The position numbers and the translations under genes were made by a program. From Methanoculleus receptaculi (GTDB taxonomy: Archaea > Halobacteriota > Methanomicrobia > Methanomicrobiales > Methanoculleaceae), in NCBI RefSeq assembly GCF_033472595.1, contig NZ_CP137642.1, positions 1,178,001 through 1,242,000 on the forward strand: 64,000 nucleotides of DNA. Direction: 5' to 3'. Shown here piece by piece: positions 52,502 through 61,560 of this stretch; the stretch's first letter is position 1; each line of letters starts with the position of its first letter. A model generated the notes under the pieces. The model was not told where the DNA came from. It made no database searches and saw only the letters and a list, made by a program, of their open reading frames with translations.

Positions 52502-53059
52502 TCAGGTGCGGCGCGCGTTCTCATGGTAGCGGGAGAGCGTCGCCTGCCGCTGGTTTATATACTTTGCATCCTTCTTCATGTAGTAGGGGCGCGCGGCACG
52601 GTCGGTGTGGTAGAAGACCAGCTGTCCGATCGCCATCCCGGCGTAGACCCGCACCGGTCTGGAGTTCACGTTGCACATCTCAAGCGTGATCGTCCCCCGG
52701 AACCCCGCATCGATCCAGCCTCCCGTCTGGTGGAGTTCGACCCCCAGGCGTGCGATGCTGCTCTTTCCCTCGATGCTTGCCACGATATCGTCGGGAAGGT
52801 CGATCGACTCCAGCGTCTCGCCAAGCAGGAACTGACCAGGCGCAAGTACAATAGAGTCGGCCACGGTCTCCTCAGTCCCCGCGAAGATGGTCTCCTTCTC
52901 AAAAGGATCGATCACCATATCCCCCGGAACGTACCAGACAAAGTGCGACCCAAGCCTGATATCCAGCGAGTTTGGCTGGATCAGGTCGGGATCATATGGT
53001 TCAACCTTTATATGCCCCCGCCTGATCCAGTCCTCTATCTGCCAGTCGACAAGAATCAT
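52502..53059 (-). CDS. dcd: dCTP deaminase (possibly bifunctional with dUTP diphosphatase)
   Basis: A 185-residue trimeric nucleotide enzyme. It has [29 protein letters not shown] and the active-site glutamate in [12 protein letters not shown] near residue 128. [15 protein letters not shown] follows. Archaeal relatives, such as the one of Methanocaldococcus, combine deaminase and diphosphatase activities; motifs alone do not separate the two here. The enzyme supplies dUMP for thymidylate. It lies 22 bp downstream of trmJ. Confidence 0.9.
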   Translation of the reverse strand: MILVDWQIEDWIRRGHIKVEPYDPDLIQPNSLDIRLGSHFVWYVPGDMVIDPFEKETIFAGTEETVADSIVLAPGQFLLGETLESIDLPDDIVASIEGKSSIARLGVELHQTGGWIDAGFRGTITLEMCNVNSRPVRVYAGMAIGQLVFYHTDRAARPYYMKKDAKYINQRQATLSRYHENARRT

Positions 53060-53081
53060 TCTATCACATCTCTCCTGCAGA

Positions 53082-53780
53082 CTATTCCTTGTTTTCGAGA
53101 TGCCACTCCGCCCGCCGCATCAACCCGTGCAGCGTGCTCACCTCACGGGTCGTCAGTTTAGTCCGGCCAAGCACACGGCGGATGAGTGTCAGCGTGTTCT
53201 CCCGCTTGAAATCCGGGTGTTCGATCCGGTCGAGAAACGCGTCTATGTGACTGTAGAGCGACTCCATCTCGACTGGCCCGGCCAGCAGATACGTCCCGCG
53301 CGGCAGGTCGGCAAGTTCGTAGCAGAGGATACCAACAGCGTGGGAGAGGTTAAGGATGGGGTAGACCTCCGATGTGGGGATGGTGCAGATCAGGTTGGCG
53401 CGCTCAAGTTCGGCGTTCGAGAGTCCCCAGTTCTCCCTCCCAAAGAGGATCGCGACCGATCCATCGATATCTGCGATGATCTCCCTGACCTCCGCCGGCG
53501 TGTAGTAGGGCATCCGCATCGGGGTGCAGACCGATTTGCTCACCTCACCGGTTGTCGCGACAACAAAGTCGAACTCACGGTAGACCTCGTCGATCGTCAT
53601 CCGCCGGGCGGAATCAAGGACGTCGCGAGCATGGGATGCGCGCATGATGGCATCATCGCCAAGCGCGCAGGGGTTGACAAGCACCAGACGGCCGAAACCG
53701 AAGTTCTTCATCACCCTTGCGGTAAACCCGACATTCCCATCGTAAAGGGGTTCGACCAGGACGATAGAGATCTCTGGCAT
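53082..53780 (-). CDS. trmJ: tRNA 2'-O-methyltransferase TrmJ-like
   Basis: A 232-residue SPOUT methyltransferase. The N-terminus [25 protein letters not shown] carries the conserved N-x-G-x-x-x-R element, and the knot region has [16 protein letters not shown] near residue 110 and [18 protein letters not shown] near 133. These match TrmJ, which methylates position 32 of tRNAs. The C-terminal helical extension ([15 protein letters not shown]) is typical of the archaeal form. It sits 9 bp after the lipid synthase gene. Confidence 0.9.
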   Translation of the reverse strand: MPEISIVLVEPLYDGNVGFTARVMKNFGFGRLVLVNPCALGDDAIMRASHARDVLDSARRMTIDEVYREFDFVVATTGEVSKSVCTPMRMPYYTPAEVREIIADIDGSVAILFGRENWGLSNAELERANLICTIPTSEVYPILNLSHAVGILCYELADLPRGTYLLAGPVEMESLYSHIDAFLDRIEHPDFKRENTLTLIRRVLGRTKLTTREVSTLHGLMRRAEWHLENKE

Positions 53781-53789
53781 ACTCTCTTT

Positions 53790-54485
53790 TCAGTGCACCG
53801 CCCGGACAGTCGCCCGGAGCACCTCGATCCCTTCCTCGTAGACCGCGTTTCCTACAACGATGGTGTCGGCATACCGACCCATCTCAGCAGCCTGTTTGGC
53901 CGAACGTATCCCCCCGCCGTAGTAGATGATGGCATCATGGACCGCTCCGGCCGCCGCCTGCACGACCCGCGGATCCCCGTATCTCCCGCTGTACTCGATG
54001 TAGACGATCGGGAACCTGAAGTAACGGTCAGCCACCTGTGCAAACGCTGACACCTCCCTCGCAGAGAGGTTGCAGTCCGCCCCTGTCACCCGGCCGACCG
54101 CCGAGTCCGGGTTGAGGACTATGTAGGCCTCCGGCACAACCATATCCCATTTTATGCCATCGCCGTTGCTGAGGAGCCAGGTGTAGTGTTTCCCGACGAT
54201 CCAGCGGACGTCGTCTGTGTTCAGCACGCTCGGCACAAAGAGGTGGTCGACCCCGCCGTCGAATATGGCGCAGTCGGGGCTCGCCGGCTCGACCACCACC
54301 GGCAGCCCGTAAAGGGAGACCTGGTCAAGCAGTTCAAGGAGGTTCTCTCGTGTCACGTTCAGCGTGCCCGAGAGCATAAGGGCATCGGTTCCGCTTGTTG
54401 CGATCTCCTCAACGGCTCCGGGGGGGAGGCGTTTATCGGGATCCAGTTTTGTCACGTGGGTCCACGTCTTCCAGTTGGCGTGCAT
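53790..54485 (-). CDS. Geranylgeranylglyceryl phosphate synthase
   Basis: Makes the first ether bond of archaeal membrane lipids from glycerol 1-phosphate and geranylgeranyl diphosphate. The 231-residue TIM barrel has THVTKLDPDKRL near residue 9, VEPASPDCAIFDGGVDHLF near 66, YIEYSGRYGD near 167 and the phosphate-binding IIYYGGGIRSAKQAAEM near 185. These fit the archaeal group with GGGIR. Its ATG is 6 bp after topA, so it shares a message with it. Confidence 0.94.
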   Translation of the reverse strand: MHANWKTWTHVTKLDPDKRLPPGAVEEIATSGTDALMLSGTLNVTRENLLELLDQVSLYGLPVVVEPASPDCAIFDGGVDHLFVPSVLNTDDVRWIVGKHYTWLLSNGDGIKWDMVVPEAYIVLNPDSAVGRVTGADCNLSAREVSAFAQVADRYFRFPIVYIEYSGRYGDPRVVQAAAGAVHDAIIYYGGGIRSAKQAAEMGRYADTIVVGNAVYEEGIEVLRATVRAVH

Positions 54486-54491
54486 CGTCTC

Positions 54492-57287
54492 TCACTTCAG
54501 GTGGCCGATGTAGTCATGGATCCTGGCCTTCGGGATGCCGGTGATTGAGGAGACCATCTCCGGGTCAGCCTCAAGGAGTGTTTCGGCATTGTATACCCCC
54601 GCAAGGTGTAGTCTCTGAAGGGTCGCCTCGCCCAGCCCCGGAATCTCCAGGAGTTCTTTTCGTCCGCGTTCGATCGCCTGTCTGGTGATCTTTGGCGGGG
54701 TGGGGCGGCCAAGATGCCTGCATACCAGATCCACATGTTTATGTACGGTTTCCGGGTTAATGCCGGTTTTGCCTGCTAGGTAGGGGATGGGGAGGTAACA
54801 GAGATCCTCGGGGCGGCTGATGCCGGCCTCAAGGTACTTCTTCAGGCTGACAGCAGGAACCCCCGCCTCCCTCAAGGCGCGTTCGCCGGAGAGCCGGCGC
54901 GCTTCATCGAGCAGCTCGTTTGCAGCCGTCTCGGGGATTCCCGCTTTCTTGAGCGTTGCAACCTCGGCCTGAGAGAGCGCGTGGAGATCGCCGATCCCCT
55001 CATCGAGGAGGCTCTTAAAGATCTTTGCGTGGCTCCGCCCTTTCCTCGGGGGGACTATCTTCCGGACGAGTTTCCGCAGTTCCGACCTTCTGCGAAGAAC
55101 CTCAAGCGCATCTTCCGCCTCCCCTGCAAGCCCTCTCGCCTCCTCGATACCGATACCCAGGGCCTCTGCGAGCTCTTCTGGTGGCATGCCCGCGATATCG
55201 GAGACTGTGTATATGTGCTGTTCGTGCAGACGCTGCAGCAGGTCATCGGTCATCGAGGGCATGAGGTAAAGCGCCTCGATGTTGGAGGAGATATGGTTGC
55301 AGAGCGGGCAACCGAGGTCCCAGGGGCGGGCGCCTTTCTTGATCAGGCGGATGTGAGCGAGGTTGTGCTTCTCGCAGGTCTCATCCGTCCTGATGGCCCT
55401 GCCCCAGGCTGTGCCGGGCAAACTGATGTTGAACCGGCACTCCGGGTAGCCGTTGCATCCGATGAACTGGGAAGCCCCGCTATGCCGGATCCGGAGATCT
55501 CTGCCGCAGACTGGGCAGGAGCCGACGGTACGCTCCTCAGCGGTCTGCTCCATGATCTCGTTTCCGATCTCCGACTCGTGCGCCTCAAGATTGTCAAAGA
55601 CCTGGTGCAGCATCTGGCGCGACTCGTGGATGACATCGTCACGGGAGCGCCGGCTCTGTTTTATGAGCTGCATGTGCTCCTCAAGCGTACGGGTCATCTC
55701 GGGTTCGGTGATCGTCGCGGCATGGTTGTCGAGCGCGTCTATGACCGCCCTGCCGACAAGCGTCGGCCGGAGCGGGTTTCCCTCCACGTACCGGCGTGAG
55801 ATCAGTTTCCCGATCACCTCGTGCCGGGTGCTCTTTGTGCCGAGTCCGAGCTCCTCCATAACCTGGATGAGCCGGCTCTGAGAGTAGCGTGCGGGGGGTT
55901 GCGTCTCTTTCTCTTCGAGTTTCACCTCCCTTATCGGCAGTTTCTCGCCCTGTCCGATCGCGGGAAGGATGGTCTCCTTCGCCTCCGAGTATGGGTAGAC
56001 CCGGCGCCATCCCGCCTCTATGAGCCTGCCGCCCGCGGCGCGGTAGGTCTCACCAGAAGCATCAAATGTATACCGGGTGGTCGCCCATTTTGCGTCCGGG
56101 GAGAGTGTTGCCAGGAACCGTCGCACAACCAGTTCGTAAACCTTCCATTGCTCCTCCCCGAGAACCTCACGGGTCGCTGCCGCGGTCGGGTGGATGGGAG
56201 GATGGTCGGTGCTCTCCTTCTTGCCCCGGGTCGGTTTGGAGCGCCGGTTCTGCTGGACCCAGGCGACGTCCTTATCAAAGACCCCTCCCTTCAGGGTCTC
56301 CAGGATGCCGTTCAGGTTCAGCGACCCCGGGTAGACCGTGTTGTCCGTCCGGGGATAGGAGATGTAACCGTTCATATAGAGCCCCTCAGCGATCCGCATC
56401 GCGTTTGCCGCCGAGAACCCGAGTCTGGCCGCCGCGACTATGAAGGTCGTGGTATCAAACGGTGTCGGCGCACGGTCGACCTTCTGCCCCTCTTTTACTT
56501 CCGTGACAACAAGCGGCTCTTTCGTCCTCTCCTTTGCGGTGAATGCCGCGTCGCGGTCAGTGAACCGGCCGGTGGTGTGTCGGGCCTCAAAGGTTGTTCT
56601 GTCCTTCTCGGTCGTGAGCGAGAGCACCCAGTATGTCTGGGGGACAAAGTTCTCGATCTCGCGTTCCCGGTCGACGATCATGGCAAGCGTCGGGCTCTGG
56701 ACGCGGCCGACGGAGAGGATATCCCTGCCGCCACGGCGTGCCGCAAGGCTGAGGAACCGGGTCAGCGCCGCCCCCCACATCAGGTCGACCGTCTGGCGGG
56801 CTTCACCTGCGGCCGCCAGGTCAAAATCGAGTTCGACTGGGTTTTCAAAGGCCGCCCGTATCTCCGCCGGGGTTATCGCCGAGAACCGGGCGCGGTTGAC
56901 CCTGACGTCGGGGTTCACCGCACGCACAAGTTCGTAGGCCTCTTTGCCGATCAGTTCCCCCTCGGTATCGTAATCGGTGGCGATGGTGACGAGATCGGCC
57001 TTCTTCGCAAGTTTCTGGATGAGGTTGACTATCTTCTTCTCGGTCGGTTTCTTGACTGTCCCAGCATCGATGAGGGTGCGCGGGGTGTGGGTTGTGCTGC
57101 GCCAGTTTGCGTAGCCCGGTTCAAAGTCCACCTCAACCACGTGCCCCTTTAGGCCCACAACAGTCCTGTTGTCGAACGAGTAGGTGAAGACACTTCCATC
57201 TTTTGTTGTCTTCACCTTCTCGTCGCCTGCAAGGATCTGCGCGATCCGCTTGGCCGAGATGTTCTTCTCTGCGATTATAAGGTGCAC
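54492..57287 (-). CDS. topA: DNA topoisomerase I (type IA) with C-terminal helix-hairpin-helix domains
   Basis: A 931-residue type IA topoisomerase. The toprim domain includes ATDYDTEGELIG near residue 103, LSVGRVQSPTLAMIV near 191 and the active-site tyrosine in NGYISYPRTDNT near 306-317 (Tyr311). Two zinc-binding stretches follow (SCPVCGRDLRIRHSGASQFIGC and LGCPLCNHI). The last 280 residues hold several helix-hairpin-helix repeats (LAEALGIGIEEARGLAG, LLEIPGLGEATLQRLHLAGV), a feature of Methanomicrobiales enzymes that aids DNA binding. It begins 7 bp after gatB. Confidence 0.94.
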   Translation of the reverse strand: MHLIIAEKNISAKRIAQILAGDEKVKTTKDGSVFTYSFDNRTVVGLKGHVVEVDFEPGYANWRSTTHTPRTLIDAGTVKKPTEKKIVNLIQKLAKKADLVTIATDYDTEGELIGKEAYELVRAVNPDVRVNRARFSAITPAEIRAAFENPVELDFDLAAAGEARQTVDLMWGAALTRFLSLAARRGGRDILSVGRVQSPTLAMIVDREREIENFVPQTYWVLSLTTEKDRTTFEARHTTGRFTDRDAAFTAKERTKEPLVVTEVKEGQKVDRAPTPFDTTTFIVAAARLGFSAANAMRIAEGLYMNGYISYPRTDNTVYPGSLNLNGILETLKGGVFDKDVAWVQQNRRSKPTRGKKESTDHPPIHPTAAATREVLGEEQWKVYELVVRRFLATLSPDAKWATTRYTFDASGETYRAAGGRLIEAGWRRVYPYSEAKETILPAIGQGEKLPIREVKLEEKETQPPARYSQSRLIQVMEELGLGTKSTRHEVIGKLISRRYVEGNPLRPTLVGRAVIDALDNHAATITEPEMTRTLEEHMQLIKQSRRSRDDVIHESRQMLHQVFDNLEAHESEIGNEIMEQTAEERTVGSCPVCGRDLRIRHSGASQFIGCNGYPECRFNISLPGTAWGRAIRTDETCEKHNLAHIRLIKKGARPWDLGCPLCNHISSNIEALYLMPSMTDDLLQRLHEQHIYTVSDIAGMPPEELAEALGIGIEEARGLAGEAEDALEVLRRRSELRKLVRKIVPPRKGRSHAKIFKSLLDEGIGDLHALSQAEVATLKKAGIPETAANELLDEARRLSGERALREAGVPAVSLKKYLEAGISRPEDLCYLPIPYLAGKTGINPETVHKHVDLVCRHLGRPTPPKITRQAIERGRKELLEIPGLGEATLQRLHLAGVYNAETLLEADPEMVSSITGIPKARIHDYIGHLK

Positions 57288-57293
57288 TCTGGA

Positions 57294-58709
57294 TTACACC
57301 TCGCCTGTATCTATGTATTCGGCCACGATTCGACCGAGTTCCCGCGGATCCGCCCGACCGCGGGTCTCTTTCATCACCTGACCGACCAGGAAGTTCAGCG
57401 CGCCTTTCTTCCCCGCCCGGTAGTCGGCAACCGCCTGCGGGTTTGCGGCAATCACGTCACGGATGACATCCGCAAACTCCTCGCCCTCACCCCTTACCAG
57501 GCCTTCGCGTTTGACTATCACGGCGGGAGGTTCACACGGCCTTCCAGCGGCGCAGGCATCAAGCATTTCACGCAGCACCTGGACTGCAACGGTATCGGTG
57601 ATGGTTCCTGATCTGATGAGTGCCAGGAGTTCTATGAATCGGTTGGCGGGAACGTCGGTGATCCGCATCCCGCGGTAGTTGAGTTCTCCAAGCAGCGTGT
57701 CGGCCACCCAGGTTGCTGCGAGGAAGGGATCGACGTAGGCGACCTCCTCGTAGAAATCAGCGAGTCTGGGATCGCCGGTCAGTGTCCTCGCGTGGTTTAA
57801 CGATATCCCGTACTCTGCCATGAACCTCTCTTTCCGGGCGGTGGGCAGTTCGGGCAGTTCGATCCCGGTGACCAGGTCGGCGACCCGGAACGGTCGGAGA
57901 TCTGGTTCGGTGAAGTAGCGGTAGTCCTGCTCCTCCTCCTTGCTGCGGGCGGATGTGGTTATCCCTCGCGCTTCCATGAAGTGCCGGGTCTCTCGTCCAA
58001 CCTTCTGGCCTCGCCGAAGGAGGTTCCTCTGCCGGGTCACCTCGAAGGTGAGGGCCTTCTCGACACCCTTGTAGGATGAGATGTTCTTGACCTCGACCCG
58101 CTCAGAGCCTTCGAGCGAGATGTTTGCATCGACACGGAGTCCTCCTTCACGGTCGCCGTCGAAGACCTCGAGGTATTCCAGGATCGCCCGAAGCCTGTTG
58201 AGAAACCGGCGCGCCTCCTGAGGTGAGCGTAGATCGGGTTCCGTGACTATCTCAAGCAGCGGGATGCCGGAACGGTTGTAGTCGACGAGCGAGTAACCTG
58301 ACCCGCTCGCGACGTGGATGAGCCTTCCCGGGTCCTCTTCGAGGTGTATACGGCTGATGCGGACGATCTTTTCATGACCCTCGTCGTCCTCGATCTCGAC
58401 CGTCCCCGCGACCGCGAGCGGTTTGTCATACTGGGTGATCTGGTATCCCTTCGGGAGGTCGGGGTAGAAGTAGTTCTTCCGGGCAAACTCCGACTCTTCC
58501 AGCACCTCCATGTTGAGGGCTTTTGCCACCTTCAGGCCGTGTTCGACAGCTCGTACGTTCAGTCTGGGGAGCGCACCAGGCAGACCGAGACAGATGGGGC
58601 AACAGTGGGTGTTGGGCTCGTCGTCCCGGTAGTCTGTTGAGCAACCGCAGAAGAGTTTTGTTGCGGTGGATAACTGGACATGAACCTCAAGCCCGATGAT
58701 CGTCTTCAT
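57294..58709 (-). CDS. gatB: Aspartyl/glutamyl-tRNA amidotransferase subunit B
   Basis: A 471-residue kinase-like subunit that activates Asp- or Glu-tRNA. It has the cysteine set LFCGCS and HCCPICLGLPGALP near residues 18-50, VKNISSYKGVEKALTFE near 210 and ARKEERF-like GFMAEYGISL in the middle, then the C-terminal YqeY-like tail (FLVGQVMKETRGRADP). Many archaea make Asn-tRNA with GatCAB and Gln-tRNA with GatDE; the second enzyme is not in the window. The ATG overlaps the gatA stop by 4 bp. Confidence 0.94.
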   Translation of the reverse strand: MKTIIGLEVHVQLSTATKLFCGCSTDYRDDEPNTHCCPICLGLPGALPRLNVRAVEHGLKVAKALNMEVLEESEFARKNYFYPDLPKGYQITQYDKPLAVAGTVEIEDDEGHEKIVRISRIHLEEDPGRLIHVASGSGYSLVDYNRSGIPLLEIVTEPDLRSPQEARRFLNRLRAILEYLEVFDGDREGGLRVDANISLEGSERVEVKNISSYKGVEKALTFEVTRQRNLLRRGQKVGRETRHFMEARGITTSARSKEEEQDYRYFTEPDLRPFRVADLVTGIELPELPTARKERFMAEYGISLNHARTLTGDPRLADFYEEVAYVDPFLAATWVADTLLGELNYRGMRITDVPANRFIELLALIRSGTITDTVAVQVLREMLDACAAGRPCEPPAVIVKREGLVRGEGEEFADVIRDVIAANPQAVADYRAGKKGALNFLVGQVMKETRGRADPRELGRIVAEYIDTGEV

Positions 58710-60010
58710 CGCCCTGCCCCCTGCTCGTAGGCGTATGCGGCATCGATGACCCGCTCATCCTCAAACCGTCTTCCCATCACCTGGAGACCAACCGGGAGAC
58801 CGTCCACTCTGCCGGCGCAAGGCACGGATATCGCCGGGATACCGGCAAGGTTTGCCGGCACCGTCAGGATATCGGATAGGTAGAGTGAGAGGGGGTCGGT
58901 CTTCTCGCCAACCCGGAATGCAACGGTAGGCATTGTAGGTCCGGCGATTATATCTGCGCTGCGGAACGCCCGTTCGAAGTCCAGTCTGATGTTCCGGCGC
59001 GCTATCTGTGCTTTTGCGTAATATCGGCCGGCGTAGCCTGCGGAGAGGGCAAATGTGCCGAGCATGATCCGGCGCCTGACCTCGGTGCCGAACTTTTCTC
59101 GCCGGATCTCCCTGTAGGCCTCGTGCCAGGGTTTTCTGATATCGGCTGCAGGGCCGTAGCGAATACCGTCGAACCGGGCCAGGTTCGAGGAGGCCTCGCC
59201 TGTGCAGATTACGTAGTAGGCGGCGAGCGCATACCGCATCCCCGGGATGCTGACCGGGACTGTCCGGGCACCCAGGTCCTCCAGGACACCGATGGCGTCC
59301 CTGACGGTCTCTGCAACGCGGGCGTCCACCCCCTCCCCAAAGTACTCATCGGGTATCCCGACCCGGAGCCCATCAACATTGGCTGATGGCTGATGATCGT
59401 AGGGGCGGTCGATCATCGTTGAGTCGCGGGGATCGTGTCGCGCGATCACGGAAAGCAGTCTTGAGACGTCCTCCACCGTCCGGGCCATCGGCCCTATCTG
59501 TTCGAGGGAGTTGGCGTAGGCGATAAGCCCGTAGCGTGAGACCCTGCCGTATGTGGGTTTGAACCCCACGATACCGCAGAAGGCTGCGGGGCACCGGATC
59601 GAGCCGCCGGTATCGGTGCCAAGCGCCATCGGGACGAGCCCTGCGGCGACGGCGGCGGCGCTCCCGCCGGACGAACCGCCGGGAACCCGCGAGGTGTCGA
59701 CGGGATTTGTTGTGGGGCCGAAAGCGCTCGTCTCGGTGGTTGTGCCCATACCGAACTCGTCCATGTTGGTCTTGCCGACTATGGCGGCACCCGCCCCTTT
59801 GAGGAGTTCCACGACGTGGGCGTCATACGGCGGGATGTAACCTTCGAGGATCCTCGAGCCGCAGGTGGTCCTGATGCCCGCTGTTGAGATGTTGTCCTTG
59901 ACCGCGATGGCGGTGCCGGCGAGCGCCCCATCGGAGAACGGCGCTTCGCTGCAGGTGGTGATGAAGGCGTTGTAGCGGTCATCCGGTGTGAATTCAAGGG
60001 TTCCCGCCAC
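58706..60010 (-). CDS. gatA: Aspartyl/glutamyl-tRNA amidotransferase subunit A
   Basis: The amidase subunit that frees ammonia from glutamine, 434 residues. The Ser-cisSer-Lys triad is visible: AGTAIAVKDNIS with the lysine near residue 33, GGSSGGSAAAVAAG with the serines near 112-117, and GTDTGGSIRCPAAFCG near 134. The neighbouring gatB and gatC complete the complex. It follows gatC directly. It is coupled to gatB by a 4-bp overlap. Confidence 0.94.
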   Translation of the reverse strand: MAGTLEFTPDDRYNAFITTCSEAPFSDGALAGTAIAVKDNISTAGIRTTCGSRILEGYIPPYDAHVVELLKGAGAAIVGKTNMDEFGMGTTTETSAFGPTTNPVDTSRVPGGSSGGSAAAVAAGLVPMALGTDTGGSIRCPAAFCGIVGFKPTYGRVSRYGLIAYANSLEQIGPMARTVEDVSRLLSVIARHDPRDSTMIDRPYDHQPSANVDGLRVGIPDEYFGEGVDARVAETVRDAIGVLEDLGARTVPVSIPGMRYALAAYYVICTGEASSNLARFDGIRYGPAADIRKPWHEAYREIRREKFGTEVRRRIMLGTFALSAGYAGRYYAKAQIARRNIRLDFERAFRSADIIAGPTMPTVAFRVGEKTDPLSLYLSDILTVPANLAGIPAISVPCAGRVDGLPVGLQVMGRRFEDERVIDAAYAYEQGAGR

Positions 60011-60280
60011 TCACATCACCCTTGGCGCCTTGATAAACCCGTTCTCCGTCGATCCTGCGTTCTCCAGCACTTTTTTCTGCGGGAGTGAGGGCCGGGGCTC
60101 ATCCTCCCGAAAGACGTTCACCATCCCGCTCTCGGGGGCGCTTTCGCCTTCTACGGTATTGAGAATCTCAAAATAGTCCAGAATCGCGTTAAACTGGCTC
60201 GTGAACTCCGAGATCTCCTCTTTTGAGATCCCGATATCCGCAAGTTCTGCTATATGCTCTATCTCCCTCTCAGTGATCAT
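60011..60280 (-). CDS. gatC: Aspartyl/glutamyl-tRNA amidotransferase subunit C
   Basis: An 89-residue linker subunit that holds GatA and GatB together. It shows ERE IEHIAELADIGISKEE with the helices of GatC, FTSQFNAILDYFEILNTVE and a C-terminal proline-rich part (EDEPRPSLPQKKVLENAG). The ATG overlaps the end of the asparagine-synthase-like gene by 11 bp. The order gatC-gatA-gatB in one direction is a standard operon. Confidence 0.92.
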   Translation of the reverse strand: MITEREIEHIAELADIGISKEEISEFTSQFNAILDYFEILNTVEGESAPESGMVNVFREDEPRPSLPQKKVLENAGSTENGFIKAPRVM

Positions 60281-61268
60281 GTTCCGCCCTGCTGATCTCG
60301 GTTAAGTACCGTTGTATCGATTTTTTATAACCATTGTCACATGCGAGGTTCCGGATGGTCCTGTAGATCCCGCTCCCGTATTGCATCGCTTTCTTCTCCG
60401 TCCAGGCAATCTCGGCGGGGATGTGGCGTTCTGCGATCACGCGGAGGGGGTATTTTCTCACACCACCGCGCACCCTCATCGATGCCGGGATGGTATGCGC
60501 GGCGCGCAGCACCCGGAGATCTTGGTATGGCATGGAGAAGTAAGCACCGTGCAGCGCCGCAACCGCCTGATCCCGTGCCCGCTGGCGCGGAAGATCCGCG
60601 AAGTCGCGCTCGAGTTCCGCCGCAAGGTCTGTGGAGGAGAGGTAGCGGGCGTAGCCGCCGAAGATCTCGTCTGCCCCCTGGCCTGCCAGGATCCGGGTAT
60701 GCCCCTGCTCTTTTGCCAGGGCCACAACGAAGTATAATGTTGTTGCGATCGAGGCGTCGACCGGATTCAGAGAGCCGGGAATGACCCGGATGATGCGGGA
60801 AAGCGCGTCCGCAACTTCATCCTTTCCAGGCGATATGACCGTGAGGTCGAGATCCATCGTCCTGGCGGCTTTTGTTGCAACCGCGAGGTCGTGCGACCCT
60901 GGGAGCCCCACGGTCACGCAGGGGAGGCGGGCGAGGTGGGCGATGAGAGCGGAGTCGACCCCGCCGGAGAACGCCACAACACCTTCATCGCTCCGGAGCT
61001 CGACCGCGGTGACGATCGCCTCCTCAAGGCTGCAGGGAGGGGGATCGGGGTTTACCCGGGCAACCGGCCGCCCGCCGCAGCAGATGGTTCCCGGGGGGAC
61101 GGGGCCGGGCATTATACCGAGGTTGTCCCGCGCGGTGCAGTCATCCCACTCGAGGAGGAACTCGCCGCCGCAGCGGGCAGGGCTCTTCGGGTTTGCGGCA
61201 AGCATCCGCTCAAGTTCGGCAGTGGTAAGCCGGACTCCGTCGTGTTCGATCCAGCCCTTCAGTCTCAT
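60270..61268 (-). CDS. Asparagine-synthase-like protein without glutaminase domain
   Basis: A 332-residue protein with the C-terminal asparagine synthase ATP-pyrophosphatase fold: VVAFSGGVDSALIAHLA near residue 107, GLPGSHDLAVATKAARTM, and AGQGADEIFGGYARYL near 207. The glutamine-hydrolysing domain that begins with cysteine in AsnB is missing; the N-terminus (MRLKGWIEHDGVRLTTAE) is a short different region. The start at 61268 gives the best family fit; the frame is open 96 codons upstream without resemblance. It overlaps gatC, so it is cotranscribed with the tRNA-dependent amidation enzyme. Its substrate and amino donor are unknown. Confidence 0.82.
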   Translation of the reverse strand: MRLKGWIEHDGVRLTTAELERMLAANPKSPARCGGEFLLEWDDCTARDNLGIMPGPVPPGTICCGGRPVARVNPDPPPCSLEEAIVTAVELRSDEGVVAFSGGVDSALIAHLARLPCVTVGLPGSHDLAVATKAARTMDLDLTVISPGKDEVADALSRIIRVIPGSLNPVDASIATTLYFVVALAKEQGHTRILAGQGADEIFGGYARYLSSTDLAAELERDFADLPRQRARDQAVAALHGAYFSMPYQDLRVLRAAHTIPASMRVRGGVRKYPLRVIAERHIPAEIAWTEKKAMQYGSGIYRTIRNLACDNGYKKSIQRYLTEISRAEHDH

Positions 61269-61560
61269 GCAACCGCTCTTTTGCACTCTATGCCGCCCGG
61301 GGGATTCTGATCGCGTGGGGTGTGGTTTGAAATAATGGTTGCTGTGGTTTTCATCGATGTCGCCTTGAAGGCGCCGCGCAAGAACCATACCGCCATGGGT
61401 GCTGGGAGCAGGGGGAGAGATTCGCGAGATGTCGCTTCCCGTAGAACATCTCCTGCGGTCTGGCTGTTTAAGGGGAAATGGGCCATCCCCCTGCATGAAA
61501 GCCCCGATAGATGCCGTGCTCCGGGTGCAGCACAAGATTTCAGGAGAGTGTCTCAAAAAA
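61269..61560. other. Intergenic region before the asparagine-synthase-like gene
   Basis: About 292 bp separate the fructose bisphosphatase stop from the chosen start at 61268. The long frame crossing it looks non-protein-like. It probably holds the promoter of the asparagine-synthase-gatCAB operon, but I see no clear TATA box. Confidence 0.4.

Noticed and set aside
52887-57152. Long frames on the plus strand opposite trmJ, the lipid synthase and topA
   Set aside because: They mirror the real minus-strand genes in GC-rich DNA, have no family motif and no ribosome site. Codon phase favours the opposite strand.
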